A stretch of DNA of 62,000 nucleotides from Lingula anatina (taxonomy: Eukaryota; Brachiopoda; Lingulata; Lingulida; Lingulidae), in contig NW_019774180.1 in assembly GCF_001039355.2 (NCBI RefSeq), forward strand, positions 824,665 to 886,664, written 5' to 3'. Positions 1 through 23,809 of this stretch are shown here, one piece after another. A program made the position numbers and the translations under genes. Within the stretch, counting starts at the first letter, position 1; every line of letters starts with the position of its first letter. The notes under the pieces were generated by a model. The model made no database searches, was not told where the DNA came from, and saw only the letters and a list, made by a program, of their open reading frames with translations.

Positions 1-3000
1 CTGCTGGGTTTCTCTGTCTTCGTGCATACCAACACAGGCTCTGCAACGCCCGTCAGGTTTTTCATTTGGAGTGGAACTGCTAGTGACACCATGTTTAAAC
101 TGGACTATTACATTGACGCTTCGTTACCGACAACGAGTGGAAAATTTACGGTAATTGTCTTCCTGGGATTTACAATGAGTTTGTTGTGAAAAGAGTCGCC
201 AAATACTATACTGCTGATATGTTTATTAAGCGACCTCTCCGACTTCTTACTTTTTCAATTGCCTTGGAACGATCGATTTGCTGTAGCATGCGTTGGTTTA
301 AAGCCTAATGTGTTAAAATATTTTATCGTATTTTTCAGAAATATATACCTGATCCCAAGCCCTGGGTTTCTGCTGGTTCTTTCTATGGATGGGGTTATGG
401 AAAAAAGAGTGACATCATAAGTTTTGCATATAATTCTAAATACAACACTGAATTCTCATATAATCTTCCTGATGATGAAAATACATGGCCAGACGTAAAT
501 GGAAGTTACACCTTTTCATTGAATAACCGATACTTCCACGCAGTTGAGGTCCAAATAAGAAACGGTAGGTGTCGTGATCATGGCATCCAATTGATCCAAA
601 TCTTTGAAACCTTCACGTTTGATGTAGGAATTATTTTAAATTCGTTTACTAGAAAAGTTGTTTTTTTATACAATTTGTTATTGAGTTGACAGTGACAAAA
701 ACTTTAACTGCCCAAATCTTAAGATCAATCATTTTTGTCTTTTAGGAACACAGACGACAACAACAACTCCCAGCACCACCACGACCACTACCACGCCAAC
801 CACTTTCACGCCAACTACTACCACTCAAACAACAACCACCACGCCAACCACGACCACGCCACCTACTACCACCCTAACAACAACCACCACGCCAACCACG
901 ACCACGCCAACTACTACCACCCCAACAACAACCACCACGCCAACCACTACCACGCCAACAACTACCACCCTAACAACAACCACCACGCCAACCACTACTA
1001 CCGCAGCCATTAGCACCCCAGATATGGACAACGTGGTAACAATCGGTATGTCTTTGGAAGTTAATTTGCAGCGCACATAACTTTCATTTCAATTTCTGTT
1101 TGTAAATTATTATAAAGTCTCCTAATAACCGGTATTTCCATTTGATATTTTGTATAAAATTTGATTTATATGCAAAAATTTTATCAGGTGACGCTTCGGG
1201 ACTGCAATATTATCAGCCATCAGTTTCAACCCGCAAAGCATTCGTGGAGACAGGGACACCTTTACCGGAGGGAGAATTGCTGAGTTTCTCTGTCTTCGTG
1301 CATACCAACACAGGCTCTGCAACGCCCGTCAGGTTTTTCATTTGGAGTAGAACTGCTAGTGACACCATGTTTAAACTGGAATATTACATTGACGCTTCGT
1401 TACCGACAACGAGTGGAAAATTTACGGTAATTGTCTTCCTGAGATTTACAATGAGTTTGTTGTGAAAAGAGTCGCCAAATACTATGCAGCTGATATGTAT
1501 ATCGAGCGACCTCTCCGACTTCTTACTTCTTCAATTGCCTCGGAATGAGGTCGATTTGCTGTAGCATGCGTTGGTTTAAAGACAGTGTGTTAAAAGTATT
1601 TTTCATATTTTTCAGAAATATATACCTGATCCCAAGCCTTGGGTTTCTGCTGGTTCTTTCTATGGATGGGGTTATGGAAAAAAGAGCGACATCATAAGTT
1701 TTGCATACAATTCTCAATACAACACCGAATTCTCTTATAATCTTCCTGATGATGAAAATACATGGCCAGATGTGAATGGAACTTACACCTTTACAGTGAA
1801 TAATCGATATTTCCACGCAGTTGAAGTCCAAATAAGAAACGGTAGGTGTCGTGATCATGGCATCCAAGGTACAAATGATCCTAATTTTTGAAATCGTCCA
1901 TTTCATTGCAATTCAAAATTCACTAAGAAGTAAAGCTGTGTTATATTTCCTCATATGTAATTGAGCTGAAGTGATAAAAAACTTTCACTGGTGAAATCTA
2001 AAGGTAAATCTTTTTTTATTTAGGGACACAGACGACGACATCAACCCCCACTACCACAACCCCAACCACCACAACCACGCCAACCACTACTACTACTACC
2101 ACTTCCACCCCAACCACCACAACCACTACTACAACTACTACCACTTCCACCCCAACCACCACAACCACGCCAACCACTACTACTACTACTACTACCACCC
2201 CAACCACCACTACCACCCCAACCACCACGACAACCACTGCAGGTATGAACATTAAAGTTTTTATCAGAGGATATGGTTTAATTTATTTATTTTTTTTACA
2301 TCCAATTTAGTACGGTGAGATGTACAGTAACAAAGGCATCTAATTATAACATATAAAGGTGTTGATTCATTGTATTCATTGTGTCGTACACCATTGAGAT
2401 ATTATATTCCTACCGTTCAATTAATGTTCACTACTGATCTGTGAATGTATAATCTTTTGTCCTGTTATTCTTCAGTTGTTATTCAAATACCCGATCAAGC
2501 TACTGTGGGTGTCACAGTCACTTTCACTGGGGACTATAGCACTTTAGTTGGCAACGACAAGACTGCCACAGTTACAAGCATGAAACAGCAAATGGCCACC
2601 AAACTGAATGTGGCTGAAGGCCGTATTATAAACTTGGATGTGCAGCCGGGTAAGTGGGTGTGAACTCCAAATCAGAAAGTACTTTGAATAGGTACTTGGT
2701 AGGTGAGTCTTGGCATTCTATAAAAGGAGGTAGTGCATAACTTTCTTCGTCCCAAATGTGCCAATAGGATATGACCCAGGTGCTGAGATATTGAACACTC
2801 AGGATTTAAGAAATGCATCGGGAGGCTAAATAGACTCCCCTCTAGAGGTACATGTATGTTGGTTTTGAAACACAATATATGCCGGTATATGCAAAATACC
2901 CTTGCTCTTATCTATGATTAAGAAACTAAAATATAACTTAAAATATATCTGAATGGCACATGTCACGTATCATGAAAATGTAACAAACGCTTCACTTCAT

Positions 3001-5804
3001 TGTCAAAACTTGCTCCATTTAATTTTTTAAAAATCCAATTTCATTTTTCTTTTTACTTTTAGGTAGCATTGTTGTTGTTTTTGACCTTCTGCCCGCTGCA
3101 TCGGGTTCCTCAGAAGCGAATCAGACCGAGGTCATGACCTCTTTGTACAGCGCTGTCTCCGGCAACAGTTTCACGTTGTCTGCAACTGACGGAACCACGA
3201 TTCAAGCTGCTGACATGACATATGTTATTATAGAAAGTAAGAGCTCACCAGTACATTAGAACAAAACAAGTTCCAAACGAAAAAACAAAGTAATATGGAA
3301 TAAGATTCAAATCATGCGAATAACATGATCCGATTAATTAAAAAAATACTCTTATATTATCATATGATGGAAGAATATGTTGAAACGATAATTTTTTTTT
3401 CGTGTGTCTTGTACTTGTAGCGACCTCAGCCCCTGTTACGACAACAACAACCACTGCGATTCCATCGACAATTGGTATGTGAAACAGGTTATGTAGATAA
3501 CGTGTAGCGGGTAGAATTGGTATACATTAGTTTAAATTTACAGGGTACTTTAAAAAGCAAAACAAACAGAGAATAGTCTGATTTTTTAAGTTATTGAACA
3601 CGTAGAGCTATTTCAATATTCATGCTTTCTGTGAATTACAGATATCGACACGGCATTGAAGCTGACCTTCAAGACTGGAGGAGATCACGTTCTTCACTGC
3701 CAGTCTTTAAACAGTGATGCCACAGGGCTCAAATGGTACAAGGTTGGCATGGGATCGGAGACACTGATGACAGAAAAAGCAGCATTAGAGTTTCCAAGTG
3801 TCACCACTGGCGACACTGGCTGTTACAGGTGTCGGGACAGTAATGACAACAATGAAGTGATGTCCCAGTTTTGTCTCAGCGTTAACGACACCATGGTGTT
3901 TGCTTCTGGAACAGTGACATCTAGCCCACCGACAACAGCGACTCCACCTGGACTACCCCCAATCGGAATTGGTATAATGGTGGTTGGTATTGTCGTCGGT
4001 GTCATACTTATTATCCTGATTATTGTTCTCAGCATATGGTTATGCCCGTGTTGCCGTCGGGTAAAAGAAGGTGGGTAGTAATTCACAATAAAATAATTGA
4101 AATAACGGTGTTAATGTTACCTAGATATGAGAAATAACTGCCATGTACAATTATTACGTGACATGTGACCTTTACTGTATATATCACTAGATTTGTGTTT
4201 TGATCAAATGTAAAGTCTCTTGTGGGAAAATTCCCGAATTACCAAGGCCTGGTGGGTAGTAATAATTGTACACGCACGAGTCTACTTTCCAATGTCTGTT
4301 CTCCATGGTTACTGCCAGCGAAGTGTCTGTTTTTCGATATTAATGTATATCGAGGGGAATTATAATCACTCACCAGTGATGTACCTCCTGTTATCGGACT
4401 GTTTATGCAAACAGCCACTCGTCTGCATAATATATTACAGGGTTCAATTGTTTTGTTTCTTCGTTGATTTATTGCGTTGTACAAGTATTACCGGTAGTGC
4501 TCCACAAAGCTATGAGACACGGTCTTGTAAAGTGATCAATATGATATTTTCAGCAATGCTACCTGCAGGCTCCAGTCCTACCGTCAAGCCTTACACAGAC
4601 AAAGGGTAAGTTGTATAATTTTTTTATTGCGGAAGACAATACAACATACAAATACATAAACGTTACAAACACACAATTAAAACTCATTACAGTAGCACAG
4701 TCTAGGTTGTGTGACAACCATCCGGTCCTTAACAGTAACTACCAATAGCAAAAGTATAGCGCACACGAAATCAGCACTGCTGTATTACAAAAAGCACATT
4801 GCAGGGTACTTCATAGTAGATTACACCATGCAATGTAGCGGCAGGAGGAGCATTATTATGTTTTCGTAACAGTTGTTTACAATAGAAAAGATATCGCACA
4901 CAATACCTGTTATTAAGCACTGTACATTTCTGCTTTACAATACGTATTATTCTGTAATGTACCAGACCGCATTTTAACATAAAAGTTGTATAAATTGACC
5001 GCATCATTTATGCTGTGACAAATAACATTTTAGAACCTACTATTAATTTTTAAAAAATAGTTCATTAAACTAGTATACATTTTGAACAGAATATTTACGT
5101 TGAATTGTATTAAAAGAAGTGGTTGTCATCTACAATTACATGTATTGATTTTAAAGTTATATTTTGCAAAAGAAAAAAAACTGGGAAAATTTGACTTCAA
5201 ATGCATCTTTTAATATTGCAGAGCGATTGAACATGATGTTGGGGGAGGAAGAAAGGCCAAGTATGATCTGACAAATGAAGATCAGAAAAAGAAGCACAAG
5301 TCAGTATAGACCCGCTTTTGATTAAATTCAAATGTAAAAACAGTCCGTTGGTTCTGAAATATAATGGGCCATTTGTTTCTGATATTGTCGTTAAGATGTG
5401 ATTTGATAAGTAAGACTAATGTTGATCTTTTTTGGTATTTTGATTGAAAATATGATATAGTCTAAGCATTATATTATATTATATTTTTTCTTTTTGTTCT
5501 ATTTTGATATTTGATAGAGATGACAGTTTCTTTGTGAATACACTTAACGCGACTCACACGTTTTCACAGTTTGATTGCTTCTTTTTTTTTCAGAAAAAAG
5601 AAAGAAGTGCTGAAAATGTCAGATTTACAGAACTTCGTTAAAATCGCCGCATTAATGAACGGGGGCAAGGATAAGAAAAAACACCGTAGCAGTAAACATA
5701 AATCAAAAGACAAAGACCTGGAATTTGACGACATTGGTGACCTTCATAAGAAGGAAAAGAAGGAAAAGAAAAAAGACAAAAAAGAAAGGAAAAAGCGGTC
5801 TTGA
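1..5804 (+). CDS. mucin-like SEA/Ig single-pass membrane protein (3' part)
   Basis: Exons 1-150 (cut by the window edge), 339-564, 746-1045, 1188-1426, 1616-1841, 2024-2242, 2476-2649, 3063-3236, 3421-3474, 3642-4070, 4554-4605, 5222-5299 and 5594-5804 keep one frame for 843 visible residues and end in TGA. Order: two copies of an unrecognised domain of about 155 residues, each followed by a Thr/Pro linker; an SEA-like module over residues 454-569 with PGSIVVV, which matches the G|SVVV autoproteolysis site of SEA domains; an Ig domain (Cys607, Trp619, and the D-x-G-x-Y-x-C pattern ending at Cys651); a TM helix at about 696-721; CPCC just inside the membrane (a possible palmitoylation site); and a cytoplasmic tail of about 115 residues ending in dense Lys/Arg. 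The likely role is a cell-surface mucin or receptor. The 5' exons and signal peptide lie outside the window. The splice model is strong; the function is inferred. Confidence 0.8.
746..1015 (+). repeat. Thr/Pro-coding low-complexity repeat, first linker
   Basis: This is a run of ACC/ACA/ACG/ACT codons interrupted by CCA and CCC. It encodes a mucin-like Thr/Pro stretch expected to be densely O-glycosylated. The strand has almost no G. Open frames on the opposite strand are shadows of this composition. Confidence 0.85.
2030..2240 (+). repeat. Thr/Pro-coding low-complexity repeat, second linker
   Basis: This is the second mucin-type linker, 219 bases as an exon against 300 in the first cassette. 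The repeat number has changed since the duplication, as expected for an unstable coding satellite. Confidence 0.85.
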
Positions 5805-6615
5805 ATGTGTAACCATTCAGATATTTAATGAAATCATCCTGAAGCCATCATTCCTTACCGATTGAATATCCACCGGTGCCAAAATTGAAAGCTGGATGTG
5901 TCCTTGTGTTAAGGTGACATTTAAAATAAGGTATAGAGATAAACCTCTAAAAACTATAGGAGGTATGCGGATTACGTGTTGTCACACCTGTGTGCTATAC
6001 CTCCTCAAAACAAGTATTGCACTTTGAACGCACAAAATTCTTTGCATATCCAATGTAAATCGCAAACAAATTTTCCTGTGAACAGTTATTAGACATGCCC
6101 TGCCTTTCAATTTCCGTCCATAATTACAATTGTTTTTGTGATGTAGGCCTACTTATACGACTTATGCTTGATTTGCTCAAATGGAACAACTTTCCATCAC
6201 TCGATCGTTAAAAAAGAGGACAATGTTCCTCCTCTCTATCATCATTTATTATTATTATTATTATTATTTGATGAAAATTCGCATGAGATTTTTAGCAAAG
6301 TTTATCTGTAACGTAAGCAATTACACAGACTTAATCATCAGGTTTTCATCCCTGTCAGTTTTTTACAATATGTGATAAAATTAAAACCTGTACACTCAGT
6401 ACTACTCGTATACCTTAAGAATACTCATTTATGGGCCTCTTTGTGCTATATCATTTTTATTTTGATTAAGGATTGTATATAAGAGTGCTGTCCACTAATT
6501 TTATTTACAACTTTATTGTAATATTCATACTCCATGTTTTTATATTTATAAGAATGTGTATCTTATTTTAGTATATTAACAAAAAAGATAATAAACCTTA
6601 TTAACACGTTCCTCT
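5805..6615 (+). other. 3' UTR of the SEA/Ig gene with polyA signal at 6590-6595
   Basis: AT-rich sequence follows the TGA. A canonical AATAAA lies at 6590-6595 with no competing coding signal, so cleavage near 6610-6620 is inferred. The stretch includes a short (TTA)n run near 6248-6268. Confidence 0.5.
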
Positions 6616-8350
6616 TAAAACATCAGAAAATTAATATGGGTGAACATTTTCATCACCTGGTTTCCATATATCTACCTGGTTTCTGCATAAGGTATATATA
6701 TCTATACATTAATATAACAATTATACTTTACATAAAATGTTTTAATCATAACGGTTTGTCTTTAACCTTCTCATAATGTTTTAAAACGTTTTTCATTTGC
6801 TGTGCTCACCACGGAGCGTCATTAATTTGACTAGTGTCTTGCCAGAAGCTGCGATGTTTTCCAGGTATTGAATTAATGAGGTGCGTCGAGCACTTCGCAT
6901 TTATTACTTCCCTGGCCAATGTGTTTGCTTGAGATAAGCAGAGGGAAAGGAAAAGCCAGATTGTCTGTTTAAAATATTTATTATGAAACTGAATAAGATG
7001 TTAAAACATATACGAGTACAGTGCAACACGCATTACCCAATAAGTAAATAGAGAAAGTGAAATCCATAATACATAGGCCTACAGGAAGATGGAACATGTA
7101 TAAACATACAATCAGACCTTGTGTGTCTTATACTAGAGAACGTTTTAGTCATTACCCATTCAGCTATCAGACGTTTAATGGTGTGTATAGACCATAATAT
7201 TTTGGATCTTGTTGTTCACATGTGTTTTCAGTTATTTGTACAATAAAAGCTACAGGGCCCTTGCTCGTTTTCAACAGTTGACTCGTGACAATGCATGTAT
7301 CGGTGTGTCTATCAGGAGTGAAAAGTTTACAAATCATCAATGTTCGTTTAAATCGAATAATTTAGTTAATAACATATAAAAACAAATTATGTAAAAATAT
7401 GTCATGCAAATCAAAATCTATACTTCCAAGAAATTATATTGAGCATGTAACCGACCGTTTCTGAAGAATGGTTGTAAACCCTTGATTACAGAAAGGGTTA
7501 TTTCACTTGCACTTTTAATCCAATAAATGGGCTGAAAATGCCTTAGCGCGTATGTTTTGGTCGCCTTTCCCTTCGTTTTAGTAGTATTAAGAAGACAATT
7601 GTGCAATAGCCCCCCTACCAATGATTAAGCTAATTGCGTTGTCTTTAGTAAGAATTGTCTTGGTAAAGAGATATTTGATTCAAGTTCCCAAGTGATTTTA
7701 ACCTAGTTTGCTAAAAGAAATCTCAGAAAAAGGCCGTTAATACTTCGGGTGTAATAATTCAAATGGCCTATTAAACTCTTTGTATAGGGTTACACTAGCA
7801 ATCCTCTTTAACACCTTTATAATGGAATGTTTTCTATCGAAACAACTATTCGATTTACTGAAAATTGTAACAGCGTACATACACAGTATCAAAAGTCGAT
7901 AAAGCAGTAGTCTAAATAAATGACATAAAGACGACAAATAACGCCGATTTAACTGTTATAAGCGCCCTACAGTTCACGATCGATAACGCGTACAAATACA
8001 AACATTTATTCAAGCTGCGTCTTTCCTTAGTGATGCAAGGTCAAAGTTTACGTTTATACCGCCATCTTGTTGCTAATGGCAGAAAGTACACGAGTCGTCA
8101 GTTGAGAAAGGAGATGATCAGTCGCTAAGGGTTCTCAGTGTTTTCATTGTGGAATTTTCGGTTTGGATCAGGATTTTACTTGGGTGTAATCAGATGAACA
8201 ATACTAGGACCAGGGTATCCGTGTTCAAGTGCCCTAACTAATAATACACGCTTTGAAGAGAACAAACGATTGTCGATCTTCGATAATTGGATACGGTGGG
8301 TTTTAATCAATGTTTTTTTGGTACTAGTATCTCTATCTTAGAGAAGAAAA
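6616..8350. other. intergenic region and 5' flank of the 614-aa gene
   Basis: No supported exon is visible. The last 400 bases before 8351 are less AT-rich and probably contain the promoter and 5' UTR of the downstream gene. I see no clear TATA box there. Open frames in this stretch are short and lack splice support. Confidence 0.4.
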
Positions 8351-19474
<11,124 letters not shown>

Positions 19475-20460
19475 ACGCTATCCTGATAAATCAAACATCT
19501 GCGTTTTTGATGTGGTGTCTCGCTCACGAATTGCTCAAAGCCACCGTCTGCTTTCCAGCATTTCTTTTTTCGAAAACTATTTGACTGCACCATGTCGTGT
19601 TTTTTTTAATGTCTTAAAAAACGACAGCATTTTATACCTCACATTTGAAATCACGCATTCCATGATGGAACTTGCACTAGCTGCAAGGCAAATCAACAGG
19701 ATGCCTCTTCGGAACTTTGCCGCAATATATTCATCTTATTCTCAAGTCAATCTTGGTGATCTCACCCGATGATTATGGAGCTACTGGTAGCCTCATTTAA
19801 TATGCTGATATCATAGTATTTGTTTAATTCAGATTTAGGCTTAATACATGTTTTTAAAGATATTAAATTACTATTTCGAAATATATATGTATAAATTTAC
19901 CTTTCAAGGGTAAAATTGATCATACAATTTAGAGAAAGGAGTTTTTAGAAAATTTCTTACAATGATATATTGATATAGTGCTCAATTTTATACGAAAAGA
20001 CAATCAAAATGCGTAGTTTTTTTTTTCGAGTTTATATATGGATATGGTATACATGTATCTAATAGTTTTTCATTGTTCTTCGTACACGTGTGCAATCATT
20101 ACGTTACAGAGGCAACCCTTTCCTCGTGTAAATATTCAAGAGATCAGATGTAAAATACAAGTGAATAATAATTTTAGAAACGGCACACCCAAAAGTCTTG
20201 CTCAATGTTTTTTTCTTTTGCATTTTATATTTAAAAGAAGTGTAAAATCATTTCAAGCATGATATAATTTGGTAAGGCCATTTTAGATGCCACATCAAAA
20301 GGTGCATGCAAGGACCAGACTAGACATTCAATTAAATTTACATTTGTATTATTTGATCTCTCTGATGTCATCTGTATTTATTGTAGCTTACGTTTATGCT
20401 AAAGCAAAATAAAATGCAGTTAAATCAATAAAAGTATTTGTATTCTTTCATTGTAAATAT
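19475..20460 (+). other. 3' UTR of the 614-aa gene with polyA signals at 20408 and 20427
   Basis: After the TGA there are AATAAA signals at 20408-20413 and 20427-20432. A composite AATAAATTTTATT at 20473-20485 lies just beyond. The open frame of about 100 codons beginning at 19461 overlaps the true stop and shows no coding character. Confidence 0.45.
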
Positions 20461-20472
20461 AACATCTTTGTA

Positions 20473-20485
20473 AATAAATTTTATT
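20473..20485. terminator. bidirectional polyA element between convergent genes
   Basis: AATAAA on the plus strand and TTTATT (AATAAA on the minus strand) touch at this point, where the 614-aa gene (+) and RIIAD1 (-) meet tail to tail. RIIAD1 also has a much closer minus-strand signal at 21528-21533, so use of this distal site by RIIAD1 is uncertain. Confidence 0.4.
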
Positions 20486-21698
20486 CTAATTGTGTATTGA
20501 AATCTTCTCAAACTCAACATCACATGAATAAAATTCACAAATTTTAAATTGTCAGATATATTAAAAATTTTAACATGAAGGCCATTTATGTATCGTGATA
20601 AATAGCATCAATGCAAAAGAGAAATAGTACATTGTATCTATTCAAAAGGAAAGACCCCTCGTTCTCCGATTTATACCTTAATTTTGCCAAGGAGTTAGAT
20701 GTAATATCTCAATTTTGAATTTTGCTAACTTTAATACATGAAGTTTAGGAAGGTTTATGTACGTGTGTTTGTGTTCCAACATTCTAATGGTCAAGTATAA
20801 GGCACTGCATTATCCTACTGTTGAAAATAACCAGCCAAGTTGACACACATAATGAAAAACAGGCAATACAGCTACAGCAGGCATAGGGATAGACATTCCT
20901 TATAATAAAATAGTTTCTGTATGACAATTGAGTGACGTTATTAAAAATATGTAGACAAAAATATTATAACAAAATGTTATTTGTACTAAGATAAATATGT
21001 TTATTTAAGCCTTTAAATTAATGTACAGTTTGCTACATTATACTAAGATCATGCAGCACGGATATAAAGGTCACACATTATGACAAACAACTTGATATCT
21101 AGAATACTGCAGGTAGCATGCAGTTCACATATTACACTAAAGTTGTTCACCGATTACATTTCCTTTATTCTTTCTGGTATTTATCCCCTGTCAGATGTAA
21201 ACATTTGAAAAAGATATTCATAAAATTCATAAAAAAGAAGACAAGTTTTCAAAAACATGCATCAGCACATCAAATTATGCATTTAAAGTTTTTGTCTTAT
21301 GAAAGAAACATGCCTCACTGTATAATTTAGCATAAGTCACCTCAGTTGTTCAATACACAATCCTGAATTTCACATAAATGCTGCAATGGCATTAAGTCAT
21401 TCCTGATAAGAGATCATTCCATTGTATTAAAAGGGTCATTTTACAATTCTTTTTAACTATTCCTACTTATATTTAATCAAATGCAGGTGTATTTAATGGC
21501 AAAGATAAAATCCTCATTTTTTCTGCCTTTATTGTCGAATACATTTCCATTTCAAAATATCAGTGTTTGATGTTAAAACAAACTAACAAAGTTTTTTCAT
21601 GCCTAACTATGTGTGGCAGCAAAAAATTATCCACAGATTCAATTTAAAATAAAGAGTACAGTTATACACAATTTCCCTTAAAACAAACTACAACATGT

Positions 21699-23005
21699 CT
21701 ACTGAGTCAAAGTCTTTTGTAGCACCTTGTTCTGTTTCATTTGTGCTTGTCTCCCTTCTAACTGATTCACGACTTTGTCTGGTAGATCAGGATCTGTGAA
21801 ATATGCTGAAAAGGAAAAAGTGAATTTAAATATATATACATGCCTATATAGTATAATTCTTTTTTTTTTTAGAAAAGGTAATTCTTATTTCATATATATC
21901 TATATACATGTAACAAATATGAATGAAACAGTTAATGACCCAAAAGCTAAACCTTAATATTTAGTTGTTAATAATGTGTAACTATAACTTTATCACTGAT
22001 GTGCTGTGTACACTGTACATGTATGTATGAAAGATAACTTACATGATGCAAACTCTCTTACATTATTTGGCCTCTTCCGTAATATATCCCTGTGAACAAA
22101 GAAAACAAATACATTTTTTAAATTAAAATTATAAAGGCTGTTAAAAACAGTTAAACTGCACACCCAAGTTACTTAAAATTAAAACTGTATGCAATTACAG
22201 ATTATGTAAGCACAAAAACCCTTCCATACTCAATACATTGCTTACCTATAGGCTAACACAGTTGCAACAAACTTACCCTAAAAATCCTGTGAGCAAACAT
22301 TCTACTTCTGGGTGATTTCTAAGATATTTCTCATTCTCTAATCTAGTTTGAATCTGAAATTGGAAAAATAAGAATGTGATTAAAGCAGCAGAGTGGAACT
22401 ACTGGTAAAGATGATGATTATTTTCAGTGTGGAACTCAAGCATTTGCCAACTGCATATTTGATGAATGTAGCATAAAAATCATTCTCACACCACCCCTCA
22501 TTTTAACTACCTCAGCACATGTCTGTTATATATGTACACCTTATATTAGTACATGTAGTATTCGGGGCAATAATAATAATATACCAAGCCATAATATACT
22601 GTAGGATGGGGGTGGGGGCGATTGCCAAAGGGGGAGGGGTGAGTTAGATACATTTATACATGTATACCTTTCATAAACAATGTCAAAGTTCAACGAAATA
22701 CTGCAAAATACTCTCATGGTAGAGTTTCGGAATAACTGAAAATATCCGGTAATTCAGAAACACCATCGCTGTCTAGATATTGACGGCATCGATAGGGTTG
22801 GTGACTTGGTCTACATAAATAATGACCGATTTTCCGTAATTCATTGAAGAATAAAGCATTTTTAACAAAGTCAGTTAATCAAAATCACCTTAAATCTGTT
22901 CAGTTTTTCTTGTTGTTCGGGACTGAGTGCTCCGAGGTCACCTTGTCCACCTAAATCGTATGGTTCCATCCCCTCCGGGGGTTTGTGCTTAGGTTTGTCA
23001 GCCAT
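21699..23005 (-). CDS. RIIAD1: RIIa domain-containing protein 1 (RIIAD1) orthologue
   Basis: Four exons on the minus strand, 22889-23005, 22277-22353, 22043-22089 and 21699-21805, give 115 residues ending in TAG. The first exon has a disordered Lys/Pro-rich leader and LSPEQQEKLNRFK. The second begins IQTRLENEKYLRNHPEV. The third has DILRKRPNNVREFAS and the fourth YFTDPDLPDKV. This is the RIIa (dimerisation/docking) helix pair followed by the F-x2-x-YFTDP-LP segment of the RIIAD1 family, at the family's usual length. RIIa folds dimerise and bind amphipathic helices of A-kinase anchoring proteins, often in cilia and sperm flagella; that role is taken from the family. The start ATGGCTGAC has a good context. 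A minus-strand polyA signal lies at 21528-21533. Confidence 0.88.
22608..22639 (+). other. G-rich run, possible G-quadruplex
   Basis: Four G-runs (22608-22612, 22614-22618, 22630-22634, 22636-22639) lie in intron 1 of RIIAD1, on the non-template strand's complement. The central loop of 11 bases is longer than the usual limit of 7, so folding is uncertain. Confidence 0.3.
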
Positions 23006-23809
23006 CTTGCTCGTATCTAAGTGAGGCGGATAAACCCGATGATACACGAGATAAAACGAAGTCCTTCTCGCTATTTATATGAACAGTGATTACTCTCAAA
23101 ACAACGGAGTTCTCATCACACCACAAGTAATAGTTTACCTGAATTATGATTTTCTTTTAAAACACCAAAACATAAACATAAAAAGTTAATTTATTCAGCT
23201 AAGAACGTAGCTTCTCTTGAAGGGCAAGGTCATGGTCACAAGCACACTCTCTAGGGAGTGATTTTTTAAAATTATGTTGATGCTGAAATAGCCGGAGCGA
23301 TCTTATCCATTCCGGGAAGTCTTATTACATGATACTCAGGCGATCGTTGTTAATTTTTGTTTGCCATTAAAGATATGTAACTTAAGATCAACTGATCACT
23401 TAAAGTAATTCTTAAAGTAATTGAAAGATACACTGTAAGTATTACAATTTAAAGCAATTCTGACATTCCGTTTACTTTCGTTAGGGACAATATACATGTA
23501 GGTCGACATACATTTATGTATGTTATAGTAGTCCATACATATTCATACATATTGATCAGACCATACTTGTAAATATGGCTATAAATAAAAGAAACAAACA
23601 AAAAAAAATTGAAAAAATATTAGAAAGGCGTGAATTAAAATAAAGACCACTTCAACAGAGAGGGCAGAAATATATTAAATATGGACACGCATCATTTTAT
23701 TGGCAAAATAAACCTTCTAAAAACAGAATGTCAAATACAATTTTTTTCAATGGAATGATAATATTCACTTTTTTGTGTGCTCATCATGTGGACTGAGGTT
23801 GGCTTCTCT
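23006..23809. other. intergenic region between RIIAD1 and the proximal MACPF-like gene
   Basis: It contains the RIIAD1 5' flank and the short 3' UTR of the upstream minus-strand gene, with a polyA signal (TTTATT on the plus strand) at 23696-23701. I see no other feature. Confidence 0.5.

Larger units (their letters stand above)
1..2242 (+). repeat. 1.28-kb tandem duplication of a domain-linker cassette
   Basis: Two consecutive cassettes (domain exon 1, domain exon 2, Thr/Pro exon) lie about 1,277 bases apart: exon ends 150/1426, starts 339/1616 and ends 564/1841. Exons and introns are both nearly identical, including the start of the intron after the first domain exon. The duplication is therefore recent and included introns. 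The first cassette is cut by the window start, so more copies may lie upstream. Confidence 0.85.

Noticed and set aside
825-1076. Minus-strand Val/Gly-rich open frame
   Set aside because: It is the complement of the Thr/Pro coding repeat; the composition explains it. The same applies to the minus frame at 2016-2252.
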